Positions 36,880 through 46,779 of a stretch of DNA of 64,000 nucleotides are shown one piece after another. The DNA comes from Mycobacterium sp. HUMS_12744610 (GTDB taxonomy: Bacteria; Actinomycetota; Actinomycetes; Mycobacteriales; Mycobacteriaceae), in NCBI RefSeq assembly GCF_041206865.1, contig NZ_JBGEDP010000001.1, forward strand, positions 3,100,001 to 3,164,000, in the 5' to 3' direction. The notes below the pieces were generated by a model. That model saw only the letters and a program-made list of their open reading frames with translations, ran no database searches and was not told the origin of the DNA. Positions within the stretch are counted from its first letter, which is position 1. Each line of letters begins with the position of its first letter. A program made the position numbers and the translations under genes.

Positions 36880-37031
36880 CGGCGGCTGCCGAACCCGCCG
36901 AGATCGCCGCCGTCGCGGCGTTCCTGCTGTCCCCGGCCCCCTCCTACCTCAACGGCCCCACGGTGGCTGCCTTCGGCGGGTGGATGTGCGGCGACACCGG
37001 GGCTACCGCTCTTCGACGTACGTCTAATTAA
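36880..37031 (+). pseudogene. C-terminal fragment of a short-chain dehydrogenase
   Basis: The frame ending at TAA 37029-37031 reads A-E-I-A-A-V-A-A-F-L-L-S-P-A-P-S-Y-L-N-G-P-T-V-A-A-F-G-G-W, the standard SDR end (E-I-A-x-x-V-x-F-L-x-S-x-x-x-S-Y-x-x-G-x-x-x-x-x-D-G-G-W). The Rossmann fold and the Tyr-x3-Lys site are absent, and the usual D-G-G-W aspartate is gone. A decayed remnant only. Confidence 0.6.
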
Positions 37032-37072
37032 TGGCCGAATCCCGAGATTTTGGCGACGGATTTCCCTAGAGT
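37015..37072 (+). promoter_or_regulatory. Upstream element shared with the third PPE-protease gene
   Basis: The stretch from GACGTACGTCTAATTA through GAATCCCGAGATTTT is closely similar to 42593-42635 upstream of the third PPE-protease gene (ACATACGTCTATTAG, then GAATTCAAGATTTT). A TAGAGT near 37067 could be a -10 element. It lies about 80-135 bases before ATG 37149. Shared promoter or regulator site is inferred. Confidence 0.45.
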
Positions 37073-37148
37073 CCGAGTTTGCCGGCGCGCCGATGCTCCC
37101 GGTCACCCGCAGGACATGCGGGTGTCGTGCGAGGAGGAGGCCGAGAAC

Positions 37149-38963
37149 ATGAGCTTCCTGACGTTCCCGCCGGAGCTGAACTCGTCGCTGATGTTTTCCG
37201 GCGCAGGTGGGGCGCCGATGTTGGCTGCCGCCGCGTCCTGGGACGGGTTGGCCGCGGAGTTGGGGTCGGCGGCACAGGCGTTCTCCTCGATCACCTCGGG
37301 GCTGGCTGGGCAGGGCTGGCAGAGCCCGGCCGCTGCGGCAATGCTGGAGAGCGCCACCCGCTACGCGGGGTATTTGAGCGCGGCGCAGGCCCAGGCCCAG
37401 ACGGCGGCCACCCAGGCCCAGGCGGTCGTGAGCGCCTTCGAGTCCGCCCGAGCGGCCATCGTGCACCCGCTGGTCGTGGCCACCAGCCGGAACCAGTTTG
37501 TGCAACTGGTGGTCTCGAACCTGTTCGGGCAGAACGCGCCGTCGATCGCGGCCGCCGAATCCGAGTACGAGCAGATGTGGGCTGCCGACGTGGCGGCGAT
37601 GATCGGCTACCACGGCAACGTGTCGGCCGCGGCCGCCCAGATCGCTGCCTGGCCGGCCGCGCTGCAGGGGCTGTCGGCCCAACTCTCCGGCGCCCTCGGC
37701 ACGAATTCGGTGGCGGCGGTGACGTCGGTGGCCGCCGGCAATCCCGTGGCCGGGCTGGTGGCCAACCCGGCGCAAACCCTGAGCGCCGACCTCGGCCAGG
37801 CCGAGCAGACCATCGTGAACCTGATCAATGCCCCCACCAACACGTTGCTGGGGCGCCCGCTGATCGGCAACGGCGCCAGCGGCGCCAACGGCACAGGGCA
37901 GGCCGGCCAGGCCGGCGGGATCCTGTGGGGCAACGGTGGCACCGGCGGGTCCGGTGCAAACGGGCATCCCGGCGGCGCCGGCGGCGCGGCGGGGCTGTTC
38001 GGCAACGGCGGTACCGGCGGCACCGGCGGGACCGGTTCCTACGGCGGGCCCGGCGGCCAGGGCGGCCTGTTGTTCGGCAGCCCCGGCACGTCCGGCGCCA
38101 ACGCCAGCGGCGTGACTACCGGACAGGTCGGGCTGACGATGTACGCCACGACCGAGCCGATCGTCTACGCCTCGGTCAACGGCGGACCGAGCGTGCCCCT
38201 GCTGGTCGACACCGGATCCACCGGTCTGGTGATCCCGCTGCAAGACATCGGCATCTGGAACCTCGGCCTGCCCACCGGGATCGGCATGAGCGGCTACAGC
38301 GGCGGGCTCGACTACATCTACCTGACCTTCAACGCCCCGGTGAACTTCGGCAACGGGATCATGACCTCGCCGACCGCGATCGACGTGCCCATCTTCTCGT
38401 GGCCGACGAGTCTGGCCAATTTCCCGACCTCCTTCAGCCAGTTCTTCGCCTCCGACGGGGTGGTCGGCGTGATGGGCATCGGGCCGAACGCCGGCGGCCC
38501 CGGCCCCAGCAGCCCGCTCACGGCGTTGCCGGGCAACCTCAGCCAGGGCGTGCTGATTAACGAAGTGCAAAACACAACGACCAGCCTGACCTTCGGTCCC
38601 CCCCCGAACCTGACGTCGATAGCCCAGGTGAGCGGGGCGCCGATCACCACCCTGGACGTCACGGTCACCCCGCCGACGGGCAGCCCCTATTCCGTGACCT
38701 CTCTGCCCTCGATCATCGACACGGGCGGCGTGCAGGGAACGATCCCGCTCAACGTGCCGTCGGGAACGGTCGTCGACGTCTACGCTCCCGGCACCACACC
38801 GACGTTGCTGTACTCGTACACCTACAACGGCACCGCCACTTCCAATCCCCAGGCTTACTACCCGACGTATTACCCGGGCCTCATGAACACCGGGGCCCTG
38901 CCGTTCCTCCAGCACGAGGTGTACCTTTCCAACGCCGGTAACGGGTCGATGACCTTCTACTGA
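37149..38963 (+). CDS. PPE-domain protein with PGRS linker and PecA-like aspartic protease domain (copy 1)
   Basis: A 604-residue protein from ATG 37149 with GAGGAGGAGG upstream. Residues 1 to about 180 are a PPE domain (F-P7-P8-E9, W57-Q-S, L-F-G-Q-N-A-P, M-I-G-Y-H). Residues about 235-310 are a G-G-x-rich PGRS-like linker (G-N-G-G-T-G-G-S-G). From about 325 follows a pepsin-like domain with two catalytic sites D354-T-G-S-T-G and D524-T-G-G. PE-domain PecA proteases process PE/PPE substrates at the cell surface; here the targeting module is PPE. Export by a type VII system is expected. No PE partner gene is adjacent. Confidence 0.93.
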   Translation: MSFLTFPPELNSSLMFSGAGGAPMLAAAASWDGLAAELGSAAQAFSSITSGLAGQGWQSPAAAAMLESATRYAGYLSAAQAQAQTAATQAQAVVSAFESARAAIVHPLVVATSRNQFVQLVVSNLFGQNAPSIAAAESEYEQMWAADVAAMIGYHGNVSAAAAQIAAWPAALQGLSAQLSGALGTNSVAAVTSVAAGNPVAGLVANPAQTLSADLGQAEQTIVNLINAPTNTLLGRPLIGNGASGANGTGQAGQAGGILWGNGGTGGSGANGHPGGAGGAAGLFGNGGTGGTGGTGSYGGPGGQGGLLFGSPGTSGANASGVTTGQVGLTMYATTEPIVYASVNGGPSVPLLVDTGSTGLVIPLQDIGIWNLGLPTGIGMSGYSGGLDYIYLTFNAPVNFGNGIMTSPTAIDVPIFSWPTSLANFPTSFSQFFASDGVVGVMGIGPNAGGPGPSSPLTALPGNLSQGVLINEVQNTTTSLTFGPPPNLTSIAQVSGAPITTLDVTVTPPTGSPYSVTSLPSIIDTGGVQGTIPLNVPSGTVVDVYAPGTTPTLLYSYTYNGTATSNPQAYYPTYYPGLMNTGALPFLQHEVYLSNAGNGSMTFY

Positions 38964-39123
38964 CGCGCGACGTGAATTGCCTTGCCTGCCAGGCGCAGTC
39001 ACCGGTAGGCCGCGCTTTCTTTGAGTTTGCTATGCCGGTGCGATAACGCCTTCGGGTGTTGGCGTTTGCCGTCGTACGATCCGCGTTGCGGCAACAGCGG
39101 ATTCGGCGAAAGGACGCTACGGG

Positions 39124-40878
39124 ATGAGCTTTTTCACCTGGCCCCCGGAGACCAACTCCGCGCTGATGTTCTCCGGTGCGGGCGGGGGCCCGATGTTGGC
39201 CGCGGCGGCATCGTGGGACGGGCTGGCCGACGCGTTGGGGTCAGCCGCCCAGGCGTTTTCGTCCACCACTTCGGGATTGGCCGGTCAAGCCTGGCAGGGC
39301 CCGGCTGCCGCGGCGATGCTCGCCGCCGCCACCCGCTACACGTCATTCCTGACCGCCGCACAGGCTCAGGCCGAAACCGCGGCGACCCAGGCGCAGGCGA
39401 TCGTCGGGGCGTTCGAATCCGCCCGGGCCGCCACCGTGCACCCGCTGGCCGTCGCCGCCAACCGCGGTCAACTCGTAAGCCTGGTGGTCTCGAACCTGTT
39501 CGGGCAGAACGCGCCCGCGATCGCGGCCGCCGAGGCCGAATACGAAAACATGTGGGCCACCGACGTGGCCGCGATGATCGGCTACCACGGTGGCGTCTCG
39601 GCGGCGGCGCAAATATCGTCCTGGCCGGCGACCCTGGAGGGCCTGTCCGCCGAACTTTCCGGCGCACTGGCCAATCCCGTCCAGGCGTTGCAGGTCGAAC
39701 TCGGCCGAGCCGAACAGACCGTCGTGAACGCGATCAACGCGCCCACCAACACCCTGTTGGGTCGCCCGCTCATCGGCAACGGAACCGACGGCGCCCCCGG
39801 GACCGGCCAGGCCGGCGGACCCGGCGGAATCCTCTGGGGCAACGGCGGAAACGGCGGATCGGGCACGGGAACGCAAACCGGAGGTCCGGGCGGCCCGGCG
39901 GGGCTGATCGGCAACGGCGGAACCGGCGGCACCGGCGGGTCCACCGCATACGGTGGGGCGGGCGGTATCGGCGGCTGGCTGCTCGGCAACAACGGCGCCC
40001 TCGGCGCACCCGGCGCCGACGCCCCGCAGAACGTCACCGTCCCCCTGACGATGTACAAGACCATCGAACCCATCGTCTACGCCTCGGTCAACGGCGGGCA
40101 GAGCGTGCCCCTGCTGCTCGACACCGGATCGACTGGGCTGGTGATTCCGCTCCGCTACATCGGGATTCAGCACCTGGGCATCCCCACCGGGTTCGGGACG
40201 AGCGGATACAGCGGGGGACTGGGATACTTCTACCTCACGTTCCAGGGGCCGGTCGATTTCGGCAACGGCGTCGTCGCCCCCTCGACCGCCTACAACGTCC
40301 CCATCTTCTCCTGGCCGACGAGCCTGTCGTCGTTCCCCACCTCGTTCAGCGATTATTTCGCCCCCAACGGGGTCGTCGGCGTCCTGGGCGTCGGGCCCAA
40401 CGCGCTGGGTCCCGGTCCCAGCAGCCCGATCACGGCACTGCCGGGGAGCCTGAGCCAGGGCGTGCTCATCAACGAGGTCCTCGGCGCGACGCCCTATCTC
40501 GACTTCGGCCCGGCCCCGCAGGGCCTGCCCACGCTGGCCACGATCACCGGGGCGCCCATCAGCGACTTGTACGTCACGGTCGGCGGCCCGTACGGAAACC
40601 CCGCGCAATATCCGACCTACCAGCTCGGCTCGATCATCGACACCGGCGGCGTGCACGGAACCCTCCCGTCGTTCGTGAATGCACAAGAGGGACAAGAGAT
40701 TTACGTCTACGCACCGGACAATCTCACGACACCGCTCTATGCCTACAACTACTACAGCAGCTATTACCCGACCGCGGCGCCCAACAACGCCCTGATGAAC
40801 ACCGGGGCGCTGCCCTTCCTCCTGCACCCGGTGTACCTGTCCAACGGCGGCAACGGCTCGATGACTTTCTATGTGTGA
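39124..40878 (+). CDS. PPE-domain protein with PGRS linker and PecA-like aspartic protease domain (copy 2)
   Basis: A 584-residue tandem paralogue of copy 1, 160 bases downstream. PPE domain: W-P7-P8-E9, W57-Q-G59, L-F-G-Q-N-A-P. PGRS-like linker about 215-300. Aspartic protease domain with D333-T-G-S-T-G and D506-T-G-G, and the same G-A-L-P-F-L and G-S-M-T-F-Y end as copy 1. GAAAGGA lies about 13 bases before ATG 39124. The close order of all motifs shows duplication; both catalytic aspartates are kept, so activity is expected. Confidence 0.93.
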   Translation: MSFFTWPPETNSALMFSGAGGGPMLAAAASWDGLADALGSAAQAFSSTTSGLAGQAWQGPAAAAMLAAATRYTSFLTAAQAQAETAATQAQAIVGAFESARAATVHPLAVAANRGQLVSLVVSNLFGQNAPAIAAAEAEYENMWATDVAAMIGYHGGVSAAAQISSWPATLEGLSAELSGALANPVQALQVELGRAEQTVVNAINAPTNTLLGRPLIGNGTDGAPGTGQAGGPGGILWGNGGNGGSGTGTQTGGPGGPAGLIGNGGTGGTGGSTAYGGAGGIGGWLLGNNGALGAPGADAPQNVTVPLTMYKTIEPIVYASVNGGQSVPLLLDTGSTGLVIPLRYIGIQHLGIPTGFGTSGYSGGLGYFYLTFQGPVDFGNGVVAPSTAYNVPIFSWPTSLSSFPTSFSDYFAPNGVVGVLGVGPNALGPGPSSPITALPGSLSQGVLINEVLGATPYLDFGPAPQGLPTLATITGAPISDLYVTVGGPYGNPAQYPTYQLGSIIDTGGVHGTLPSFVNAQEGQEIYVYAPDNLTTPLYAYNYYSSYYPTAAPNNALMNTGALPFLLHPVYLSNGGNGSMTFYV

Positions 40879-40893
40879 CGCGACGTGCGCGCC

Positions 40894-41679
40894 TCACCGG
40901 ATGACGTAGAGCGCAGCCGTTGCGATGGCCACGACCCCGAGAAAGGTGCGCAGTAGGGGGTCGGGCAGCAGTGGTTGCAGTCGGGCGCCCAGGTAGCCGC
41001 CGATGAGCCCGCCGACGCCGGCGGCGATGCCGATGACCCAGTCGGGTGCGATGTCGCGACCCGGGTGGGTGACGGCCAGGATCGCGTAGGTGAGGGCACC
41101 GGCGATCGAGGTGACGAAGGTCGACGTCAGGGCCGCCGGCGCGACGGTTGGGATCGGCAGGCCGCGGGCGACCAGGATCGGGCTGAGCAGCGATCCTCCG
41201 CCGATGCCGTAGATGCCCCCGACGACGCCGACGACCACGGCCAGCGCGGTGACGGATCGATTCGACGGTTCGCCCGGCGCCCGCCGCCGAGGACGGCGGC
41301 GCGTTCGGTTGGACAGGCACAGCCGAATTCCGAGGGGCAGCAGCAGGAGCGCGACGACGAGGCGAAACAGTCGCGGCCCGGGAATGAGGAATACCCGGAT
41401 GACGGCACCACCGATGACTCCGGGCACGGTGCCGGCCAGCAGCAGCGCGGTCAGCGGGCTGCCCAGACGGGCCTTTGCCCGGTAACGGGCCAAGGCTCCG
41501 GGGATGGCGACGATGTTGAACAGCAGATTCGTGGGGGTGACCGCGGGATTGGGGACCTGCAAGACGCTCATCTGGAAGGGCAGCAGGAAGACCGCACCCG
41601 ACACGCCCACCGGCGCGGCGGTCAGGGCGAGCGCAAGGCCCGCGGCGAAACTGATGAGCGCTGATTCTGCGGTCGACAC
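40894..41679 (-). CDS. TauE/SafE-family membrane permease
   Basis: A 261-residue protein with about eight membrane helices in two repeats, each with a Pro/Gly-rich motif (A-A-P-V-G-V-S-G and G-I-Y-G-I-G-G-G-S-L-L-S-P). The family exports sulfite or small organic sulfonates or acids. GTG 41679 starts it. It converges with PPE-protease copy 2 and separates copies 2 and 3. Confidence 0.87.
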   Translation of the reverse strand: MSTAESALISFAAGLALALTAAPVGVSGAVFLLPFQMSVLQVPNPAVTPTNLLFNIVAIPGALARYRAKARLGSPLTALLLAGTVPGVIGGAVIRVFLIPGPRLFRLVVALLLLPLGIRLCLSNRTRRRPRRRAPGEPSNRSVTALAVVVGVVGGIYGIGGGSLLSPILVARGLPIPTVAPAALTSTFVTSIAGALTYAILAVTHPGRDIAPDWVIGIAAGVGGLIGGYLGARLQPLLPDPLLRTFLGVVAIATAALYVIR

Positions 41680-41781
41680 CCCCGCACTATCACCGAACCG
41701 GTGGGATCGGACAAGCGCAGCTCTTCACCTCCGACGAAAACGCTTGCCCCCGTGGAGATCGAGTCAGGATGCCCCCGGTGG

Positions 41782-42468
41782 CTAGCGGGCGAACGTCGCC
41801 GCGATCTCCCCGGCCACCTCTTCTGCCACGCGCAGGGCCGGTTCGTCGGTGGCCGGGCCGAAGCGCTCCGCGACGCGGCGCCGGCGATGGTCCCGTGATC
41901 GGCGCTCACCTCGTGCAGGTCCACCGGCCAACCCACCTCGCGGAGGCGGGCGGCGAATCCCCTGCCGGCGGCGAGGGGAACAACGCCGTCGTGCGCGCCG
42001 TGCAGCAAGGTGAACGGGGTACCGGCGCGGTAGGCCGACAGTTGCTCGGTCGCGCGGTGACCCGAGATCGGATCGGCGACCATGAAGGCGGCGGCGAGGC
42101 AGACGGTGTGCGCCAGCGGAACGGCGAGGCGGGCCGCCGCGAGTGTCAGGCCCGCGGCGGCGGCGCCCCCCCAACGACCATCCGACGAGCACGATGCCGT
42201 GGTCGCCCTCGGCGCATGACCGCGCGAAATCGACGGACCGCAACAGCTCATCGCGACCGCCGTCGGGTGCGCGGGAGCTCCAATCGGGCGCCACCACGGT
42301 GGCGCCGTGCCGGCGAGCAGAGCGGCGAGGGGACCGACGGCCGCGCGGGCATCGGTCTGCATGCCACGCCAGAGCAGGACGGTGTGCCGCGCCGAACCCG
42401 CAGTAAACGTCCGCGAGGCAACCCGGCGCGTATTCCATTGTTTCCGGCGTGCGCATGGGCAAAGGCAT
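41782..42468 (-). pseudogene. Alpha/beta hydrolase with several frameshifts
   Basis: The hydrolase reads in alternating frames: M-E-Y-A-P-G-C-L-A-D-V-Y, then H-T-V-L-L-W-R-G-M-Q-T-D-A-R-A-A-V, then A-T-V-V-A-P-D-W-S-S and the nucleophile motif L-V-G-W-S-L-G-G, then T-P-F-T-L-L-H-G-A-H-D-G-V-V-P-L, then E-E-V-A-G-E-I-A-A-T-F-A-R. At least four frame changes are needed; one coincides with a C7 run at 42166-42172. The order of motifs is that of a complete serine hydrolase, so this is a decayed or badly read gene. Confidence 0.72.
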
Positions 42469-42592
42469 GTCCGGCCGCGGATAGAACCAACCGTCGGAGT
42501 TTTGGCGCACGCAAAGTGAAATGGATAACAATTCGCCCGATCCAATGGCCCCTGAACTGCACCGATGCCATTACCGCCCGTGCCCGACCCTA

Positions 42593-42650
42593 TTGACATA
42601 CGTCTATTAGCTTGAATTCAAGATTTTTCGGGTGGCCCTGTCATAGGGTT
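42593..42650 (+). promoter_or_regulatory. Upstream element shared with the first PPE-protease gene
   Basis: TTGACATACGTCTATTAG with GAATTCAAGATTTTT downstream resembles 37015-37051. TTGACA (42593-42598) may be a -35 box and TAGGGT near 42645 a -10-like element. It is 107-164 bases before ATG 42757. Confidence 0.45.
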
Positions 42651-42756
42651 CATTCACCGGCTGTCGTGATGCTTCCGATCGCTGTCGCCGCAGAGCGTGA
42701 GAAGCCCGTCACCGGTAACAGGTGGGGTGTTGTGGAGGGGAAGGACACCAGCGGGG

Positions 42757-44430
42757 ATGAGTTTTCTGACGTCACCACCCGAGATCAACTCGTCGTTGAT
42801 GTACTCCGGTGCGGGTTCGGGACCGATGCTGGCCGCGTCGGCGGCCTGGGACGGGTTGGCCAGCGAGTTGAGTTCGGCGGCCCAGTCGTTCTCCTCGATC
42901 ACCGCGGGTCTGGCCGGCCAGGCGTGGCAGGGGCCCTCCTCCGCAGCGATGATGGCGACGGCGGCACGCTACACGAACGTGCTCAGTTCGGCGTCCGCCC
43001 AGGCGCAGACGGCCGCCGCCCAGGCGCAGGCTGTGGCCGGTGAGTTCGAGGCGGCGCTGTCGGCCGTCGTGCACCCCGAGCTGGTGCTCAGCAACCGCAA
43101 CCAGCTGGTGCAGCTGGTCGTCTCGAACCTGTTCGGGCAGAACGCCCCGGCGATCGCGGCGACGGAAGCCGAGTACGAGGCGATGTGGGCCAAGGACGTG
43201 GCCGCGATGGTCGGCTACCACGGGGGAGTGTCCGCGGCCGCCGCGCAGCTGCCGAGCTGGCAGGCGGCGATGCAGAGCGCATCGGCCCAGCTGAACGGCG
43301 CGGTCGCCGCCAGCCCGGTCGGCTCGGCGCTGAGCTCGCTGGCCTCGGCCGCCAACGGCGGCTCCGTCGGCGGGGCGCTCACCAGCGCCGAACAGGGCGT
43401 CAACGTGGCCGTCAGCCAGGTCCGGTCGGACATCATCGGGGCGATCAACACGCCGACCGAGATGCTGCTCGGGCGTCCGCTGATCGGCACGGGAGCGACC
43501 GGGGCGGTCGGCAGCGCCGCCAGCAGCACCGCGAGCAGCGGCGCCGTGATCAACTCAAACGGCAGCGCGACCGCTCCGCTGACAATCGTCCAACATACCG
43601 AACCCATCGTGAACGCCTCCGTCGGCAGCGGGGGAAGCATCCCGCTGCTGGTCGACACCGGATCCACCGGCCTGGTGGTTCCCTACCAGGACGTCGGCGG
43701 ACTCTTCGGCTTGCTCAGCAACGGTCTGCCCACCGGCTTCGGTTTGGGTGGCTACAGCGGGGGATTGGACTACCTGTATGCCACCTACAACATGCCGGTG
43801 AACTTCGGTGGCGGCGTCGTCACCAACTCGACCCCGGTCGACGTCGAGCTGTTCGCCTTCCCGACGAGCTTGCAGGGCCTGCAGAACTACGGCTTCTCGT
43901 TCCAGAACTTCTTCGCCGGCGACGGCGCGCAGGGCATCCTCGGTGTCGGTCCGAACGCGGGCGGCCCGGGGCCGAGCATTCCGACCCAGCACTTCGCGAA
44001 CCCGTCGTGGGATCAGGGGCTGCTCATCAACGAAACAGGCACGAGCCCGTCGTTGAGCTTCGGGACACCGGCGCAATTGGGGTTGACCAACCCGGTGGCC
44101 ACACTGCAGGGATCGCCGGTCACCGCCCTCAACGTCACGGAGGGGAGCGGGGCTTCGGCCGTCACCTACTCCAACGTGCCTTCGATCGTGGACTCCGGCG
44201 GTGTGGAGGGGACCTTCCCGACCTCCGTCCTCGGTACTCCCACACCCGGAACGTTGATCACGGTCTCTACGCCCGGGGGTACGCCGCTGTACTCGTACAC
44301 CTATTCCGGTGGCACCAATGCGTATTACCCGACACCCATTTCGAGTGGGCTGATGAACACCGGCTCTGCGCCCTTCTCGCTCTTCCCGGCCTACATCGAC
44401 TACGGCGCCAACACCACCACCCTCTACTAA
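42757..44430 (+). CDS. PPE-domain protein with PecA-like aspartic protease domain, short linker (copy 3)
   Basis: A 557-residue paralogue with AGGGGAAGGACACC upstream of ATG 42757. PPE domain: S-P7-P8-E9, W57-Q-G59, L-F-G-Q-N-A-P, M-V-G-Y-H. Instead of a PGRS linker there is a short Ser/Ala/Gly stretch (about residues 245-270). The protease domain has D300-T-G-S-T-G but the second site is V-D479-S-G-G, with Ser for Thr; D-S-G is tolerated in retroviral-type and some pepsin-like enzymes. It ends N-T-T-T-L-Y. More diverged than copies 1 and 2. Confidence 0.92.
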   Translation: MSFLTSPPEINSSLMYSGAGSGPMLAASAAWDGLASELSSAAQSFSSITAGLAGQAWQGPSSAAMMATAARYTNVLSSASAQAQTAAAQAQAVAGEFEAALSAVVHPELVLSNRNQLVQLVVSNLFGQNAPAIAATEAEYEAMWAKDVAAMVGYHGGVSAAAAQLPSWQAAMQSASAQLNGAVAASPVGSALSSLASAANGGSVGGALTSAEQGVNVAVSQVRSDIIGAINTPTEMLLGRPLIGTGATGAVGSAASSTASSGAVINSNGSATAPLTIVQHTEPIVNASVGSGGSIPLLVDTGSTGLVVPYQDVGGLFGLLSNGLPTGFGLGGYSGGLDYLYATYNMPVNFGGGVVTNSTPVDVELFAFPTSLQGLQNYGFSFQNFFAGDGAQGILGVGPNAGGPGPSIPTQHFANPSWDQGLLINETGTSPSLSFGTPAQLGLTNPVATLQGSPVTALNVTEGSGASAVTYSNVPSIVDSGGVEGTFPTSVLGTPTPGTLITVSTPGGTPLYSYTYSGGTNAYYPTPISSGLMNTGSAPFSLFPAYIDYGANTTTLY

Positions 44431-44526
44431 GCGCGCCCGAGCCCGACGGCTCTCGGCGCCGCGTGAAGAACTCAACGCACCGCCGGTGCGTTTCACTCCG
44501 CTCGCAGGCCGGGTACCCATTCCGGC

Positions 44527-45531
44527 ATGGGGTGGGTGACGCACCACGCGGTCGCGATCGTTTCGGCGTTGCTTGCCGCATTCTGGGCGGCGGTGGGCAT
44601 CGTCGTTCGGCAGGAGGTCGCCCAGGGCGCTCCCGCCGGTGAGTCCTTGTCCGGCCCGATGGCGACGACGCTGGTTCGCGAGCCGCGTTGGTGGGCCGGG
44701 AGTCTGGCCGCCGTAGCCGGTTACGCGTTTCAAGCCCTGGCGCTCGCCCACGGATCCCTCTTGCTGGTACAACCGTTGCTGGTGTCGTCGCTGCTGTTCG
44801 CCCTGCCGCTGGGGGCGCGGCTCTGCCACCAGCACATCAGCTGGGCCGAGTGGGGATGGGCATCGCTGTTGACCGCCGCGCTGGCGATTTTCGTGCTCGT
44901 CGGTCAACCCCGCGAGGGCCACAACCGACCTCCGGCGCCGGCCTGGACCTTGGCGCTGTGCGTGGCGGTGCCGCTGGTGGTCGCCTGTGTCGTCGCCGCG
45001 CGGCGCGCCTGCGGCCGCGGGCGCGCCATGCTGCTGGCCGTCCCGGTCGCGGTTCTGCTCGGCATGATCGCCGTGTTGACCAAGATCTGCACGCACCGCT
45101 ACGCGGTGGGCGGCTGGCAGGCGCTGCTGAGCGTGCCGGCTCCGTACGTACTGGTAGCACTTGCCGGCATGCTCACCGTGCTGCAACAGGCCGCGTTTCA
45201 TGCCGGGGCGTTGCAGGCGTCAGTCCCGATCATGTTGGTGGGCGAACCGATCGTCGCGGTGCTGCTCGGCATTGCGGTGCTCGGTGAGCACCTGGCCGTG
45301 CGCGGCTCGTCGGGCGCGGTCCTGGCCATGGCGGCGGCGGTGATGGTGGTGGCCACCGTCGCGCTGGGTCGCGGTCAGGCACCCGAATCGGGCGCGCTGC
45401 CGGCGCAGCGTGCTGTCGACGCGCGCCCAGCGGAGTACGCAAGTCCATGCCCGTTCGACGGTCCGGTAGTCCGCGCCTGCGAGGCCCGCGCGATGCCACG
45501 CCGGACGATCAGTGCGCCGCAATCGCGTTGA
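44527..45531 (+). CDS. DMT-superfamily (EamA-like) transporter
   Basis: A 334-residue protein with nine to ten membrane helices and the end motif G-E-P-I-V-A-V-L-L-G-I-A-V-L-G-E of drug/metabolite transporters. The C-terminal 50 residues are hydrophilic. ATG 44527 is the first start after the PPE gene. It probably exports a small metabolite; substrate unknown. The 3' end overlaps the convergent gene by 23 bases. Confidence 0.83.
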   Translation: MGWVTHHAVAIVSALLAAFWAAVGIVVRQEVAQGAPAGESLSGPMATTLVREPRWWAGSLAAVAGYAFQALALAHGSLLLVQPLLVSSLLFALPLGARLCHQHISWAEWGWASLLTAALAIFVLVGQPREGHNRPPAPAWTLALCVAVPLVVACVVAARRACGRGRAMLLAVPVAVLLGMIAVLTKICTHRYAVGGWQALLSVPAPYVLVALAGMLTVLQQAAFHAGALQASVPIMLVGEPIVAVLLGIAVLGEHLAVRGSSGAVLAMAAAVMVVATVALGRGQAPESGALPAQRAVDARPAEYASPCPFDGPVVRACEARAMPRRTISAPQSR

Positions 45532-46173
45532 GCTGTGGACGGATTCGTGCGATCAGCCCGTCCTCGACGTCCATGTGGAGCACCACCGAGTCCAACGCCA
45601 CGGTGCCGCGCGAGTACGGCAGCATCGCCGGCATCTCCCCGACGCGGTCGACGAAGTCGGCGATGAAGGCGCGGTAGGCGGCCAGCGGCACGTCCAGCAA
45701 CTGCGCCAAATCGTCCATCAGCGGCCCATACTCGCTGGCCACCGCCAGGCCGCGACAGCGTTCCACCATGCCCAGGAATCGGTCGTGGTAGTCCATCAAC
45801 CGGGTGGCGGCGTGCACGATCCCCTCGGCGTCCGCGCTGCTCTCGTCGCCGGGCTCGCCGAACACGCCGACGAATGCCGGGGTGAGCATAAAGTCCTCGA
45901 CATGCTTGATCAGCACGATCATCTCGCCCATGCGGTCGAGGACGAAGCGGCCCACCTCCCCCGCCTCATCAGCTCGACGCCTTCGACGCCGTAGACGCCC
46001 CGGGCGTCGCCGCGCTGGGCCCAGCGGTCTTGTTGGTCGGCGCGTCGCGCGAGTTCTTCGTTCGCCCACGATGACACCCCGTGAGGTTTGCGTCTCTCGG
46101 CCCTCCGGACGCGAACGGCGCAGTACATCCCGGCGCAGGCCGCCAGGGTCACCAGCCACCAAAAGGTTGTCAT
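45509..46173 (-). pseudogene. Membrane-anchored hypothetical protein, probable frameshift at a G-run
   Basis: ATG 46173, with GGGAGG upstream, begins M-T-T-F-W-W-L-V-T-L-A-A-C-A-G-M-Y, one membrane helix, and continues to R-G-V-Y-G-V-E-G-V-E-L-M-R. There the frame shifts beside GGGGG (about 45957-45961 on the plus strand as CCCCC). The other frame continues G-E-V-G-R-F-V-L-D-R-M-G-E-M-I-V-L-I and runs helically to I-A-A-H at 45509. A single missing base joins both parts into about 220 residues. I do not recognise the family. Two separate genes are less likely because the second part has no ribosome-binding site. Confidence 0.6.
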
Positions 46174-46315
46174 GCCGACCTCCCATGGACGACTGTGCGG
46201 ATCGTCTGGCAAACCGCACCGTACGCCGCGGCACCGACAAAATCTGCCATCGGCCGCTACGCGGCGCCGGCCGAACCGTGCGGCCAAGAACGCCGCCCGT
46301 GGGCGCGAAACGCCT

Positions 46316-46580
46316 TCACCCGCAACCCCCTTCGAGGATCGGACACATCGTCGTCTGCTGCGCGCGCCAATAGTTGTACCGCCCGTCCCCGCGCTCGAGC
46401 CCCTCGGCGACCTGCTCGGGGCGACACCCAGGTTGTGGGCGTCGCAGACCTACTGCGTCGGGTCCGGGCCGCCGTCCGCGCTTGCCGGACTTGCCGATAC
46501 CGCCATCGCCGGCGGCCCACACGATGCGGCGTGTGCCCCATACGCCGAACCGTACAGCGCTGGGATGCGGGAAGCCCGCA
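46316..46580 (-). pseudogene. Small secreted mycobacterial protein, broken by stop and frameshift
   Basis: The C-terminal frame reads P-E-Q-V-A-E-G-L-E-R-G-D-G-R-Y-N-Y-W-R-A-Q-Q-T-T, ending at 46316. One frame away, just upstream, is A-V-S-A-S-P-A-S-A-D-G-G-P-D-P-T-Q, then TAG, then V-C-D-A-H-N-L-G-V. Together they look like a short exported protein with a signal peptide and a cysteine-containing DUF732-like body. The TAG stands where a Tyr codon (TAC or TAT) would fit. The precise start is unclear. Confidence 0.45.
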
Positions 46581-46779
46581 TGTAGGCTGGGAGTTTGCTA
46601 GAAGCGGGGCGGCCGAACCGGAACGCCGCACCCACGACGCGGCCCACCGACGACATCCTCACAGCCCGAACAGATTCGGAACCGCGCAACGCGGCGTCAG
46701 TGTTGCGATCCGCCCGACGACTGTTCGCCGGCCGCCGTGCCGCCGCAGGGTTGTCGGACCCTCCGTGCACACTGCGAGT

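Noticed and set aside
36861..39002. Very long minus-strand open frame (over 700 codons) opposite PPE-protease copy 1
   Set aside because: Antisense shadow of GGC-rich PGRS coding; composition is Gly/Arg/His biased and no motif is present.
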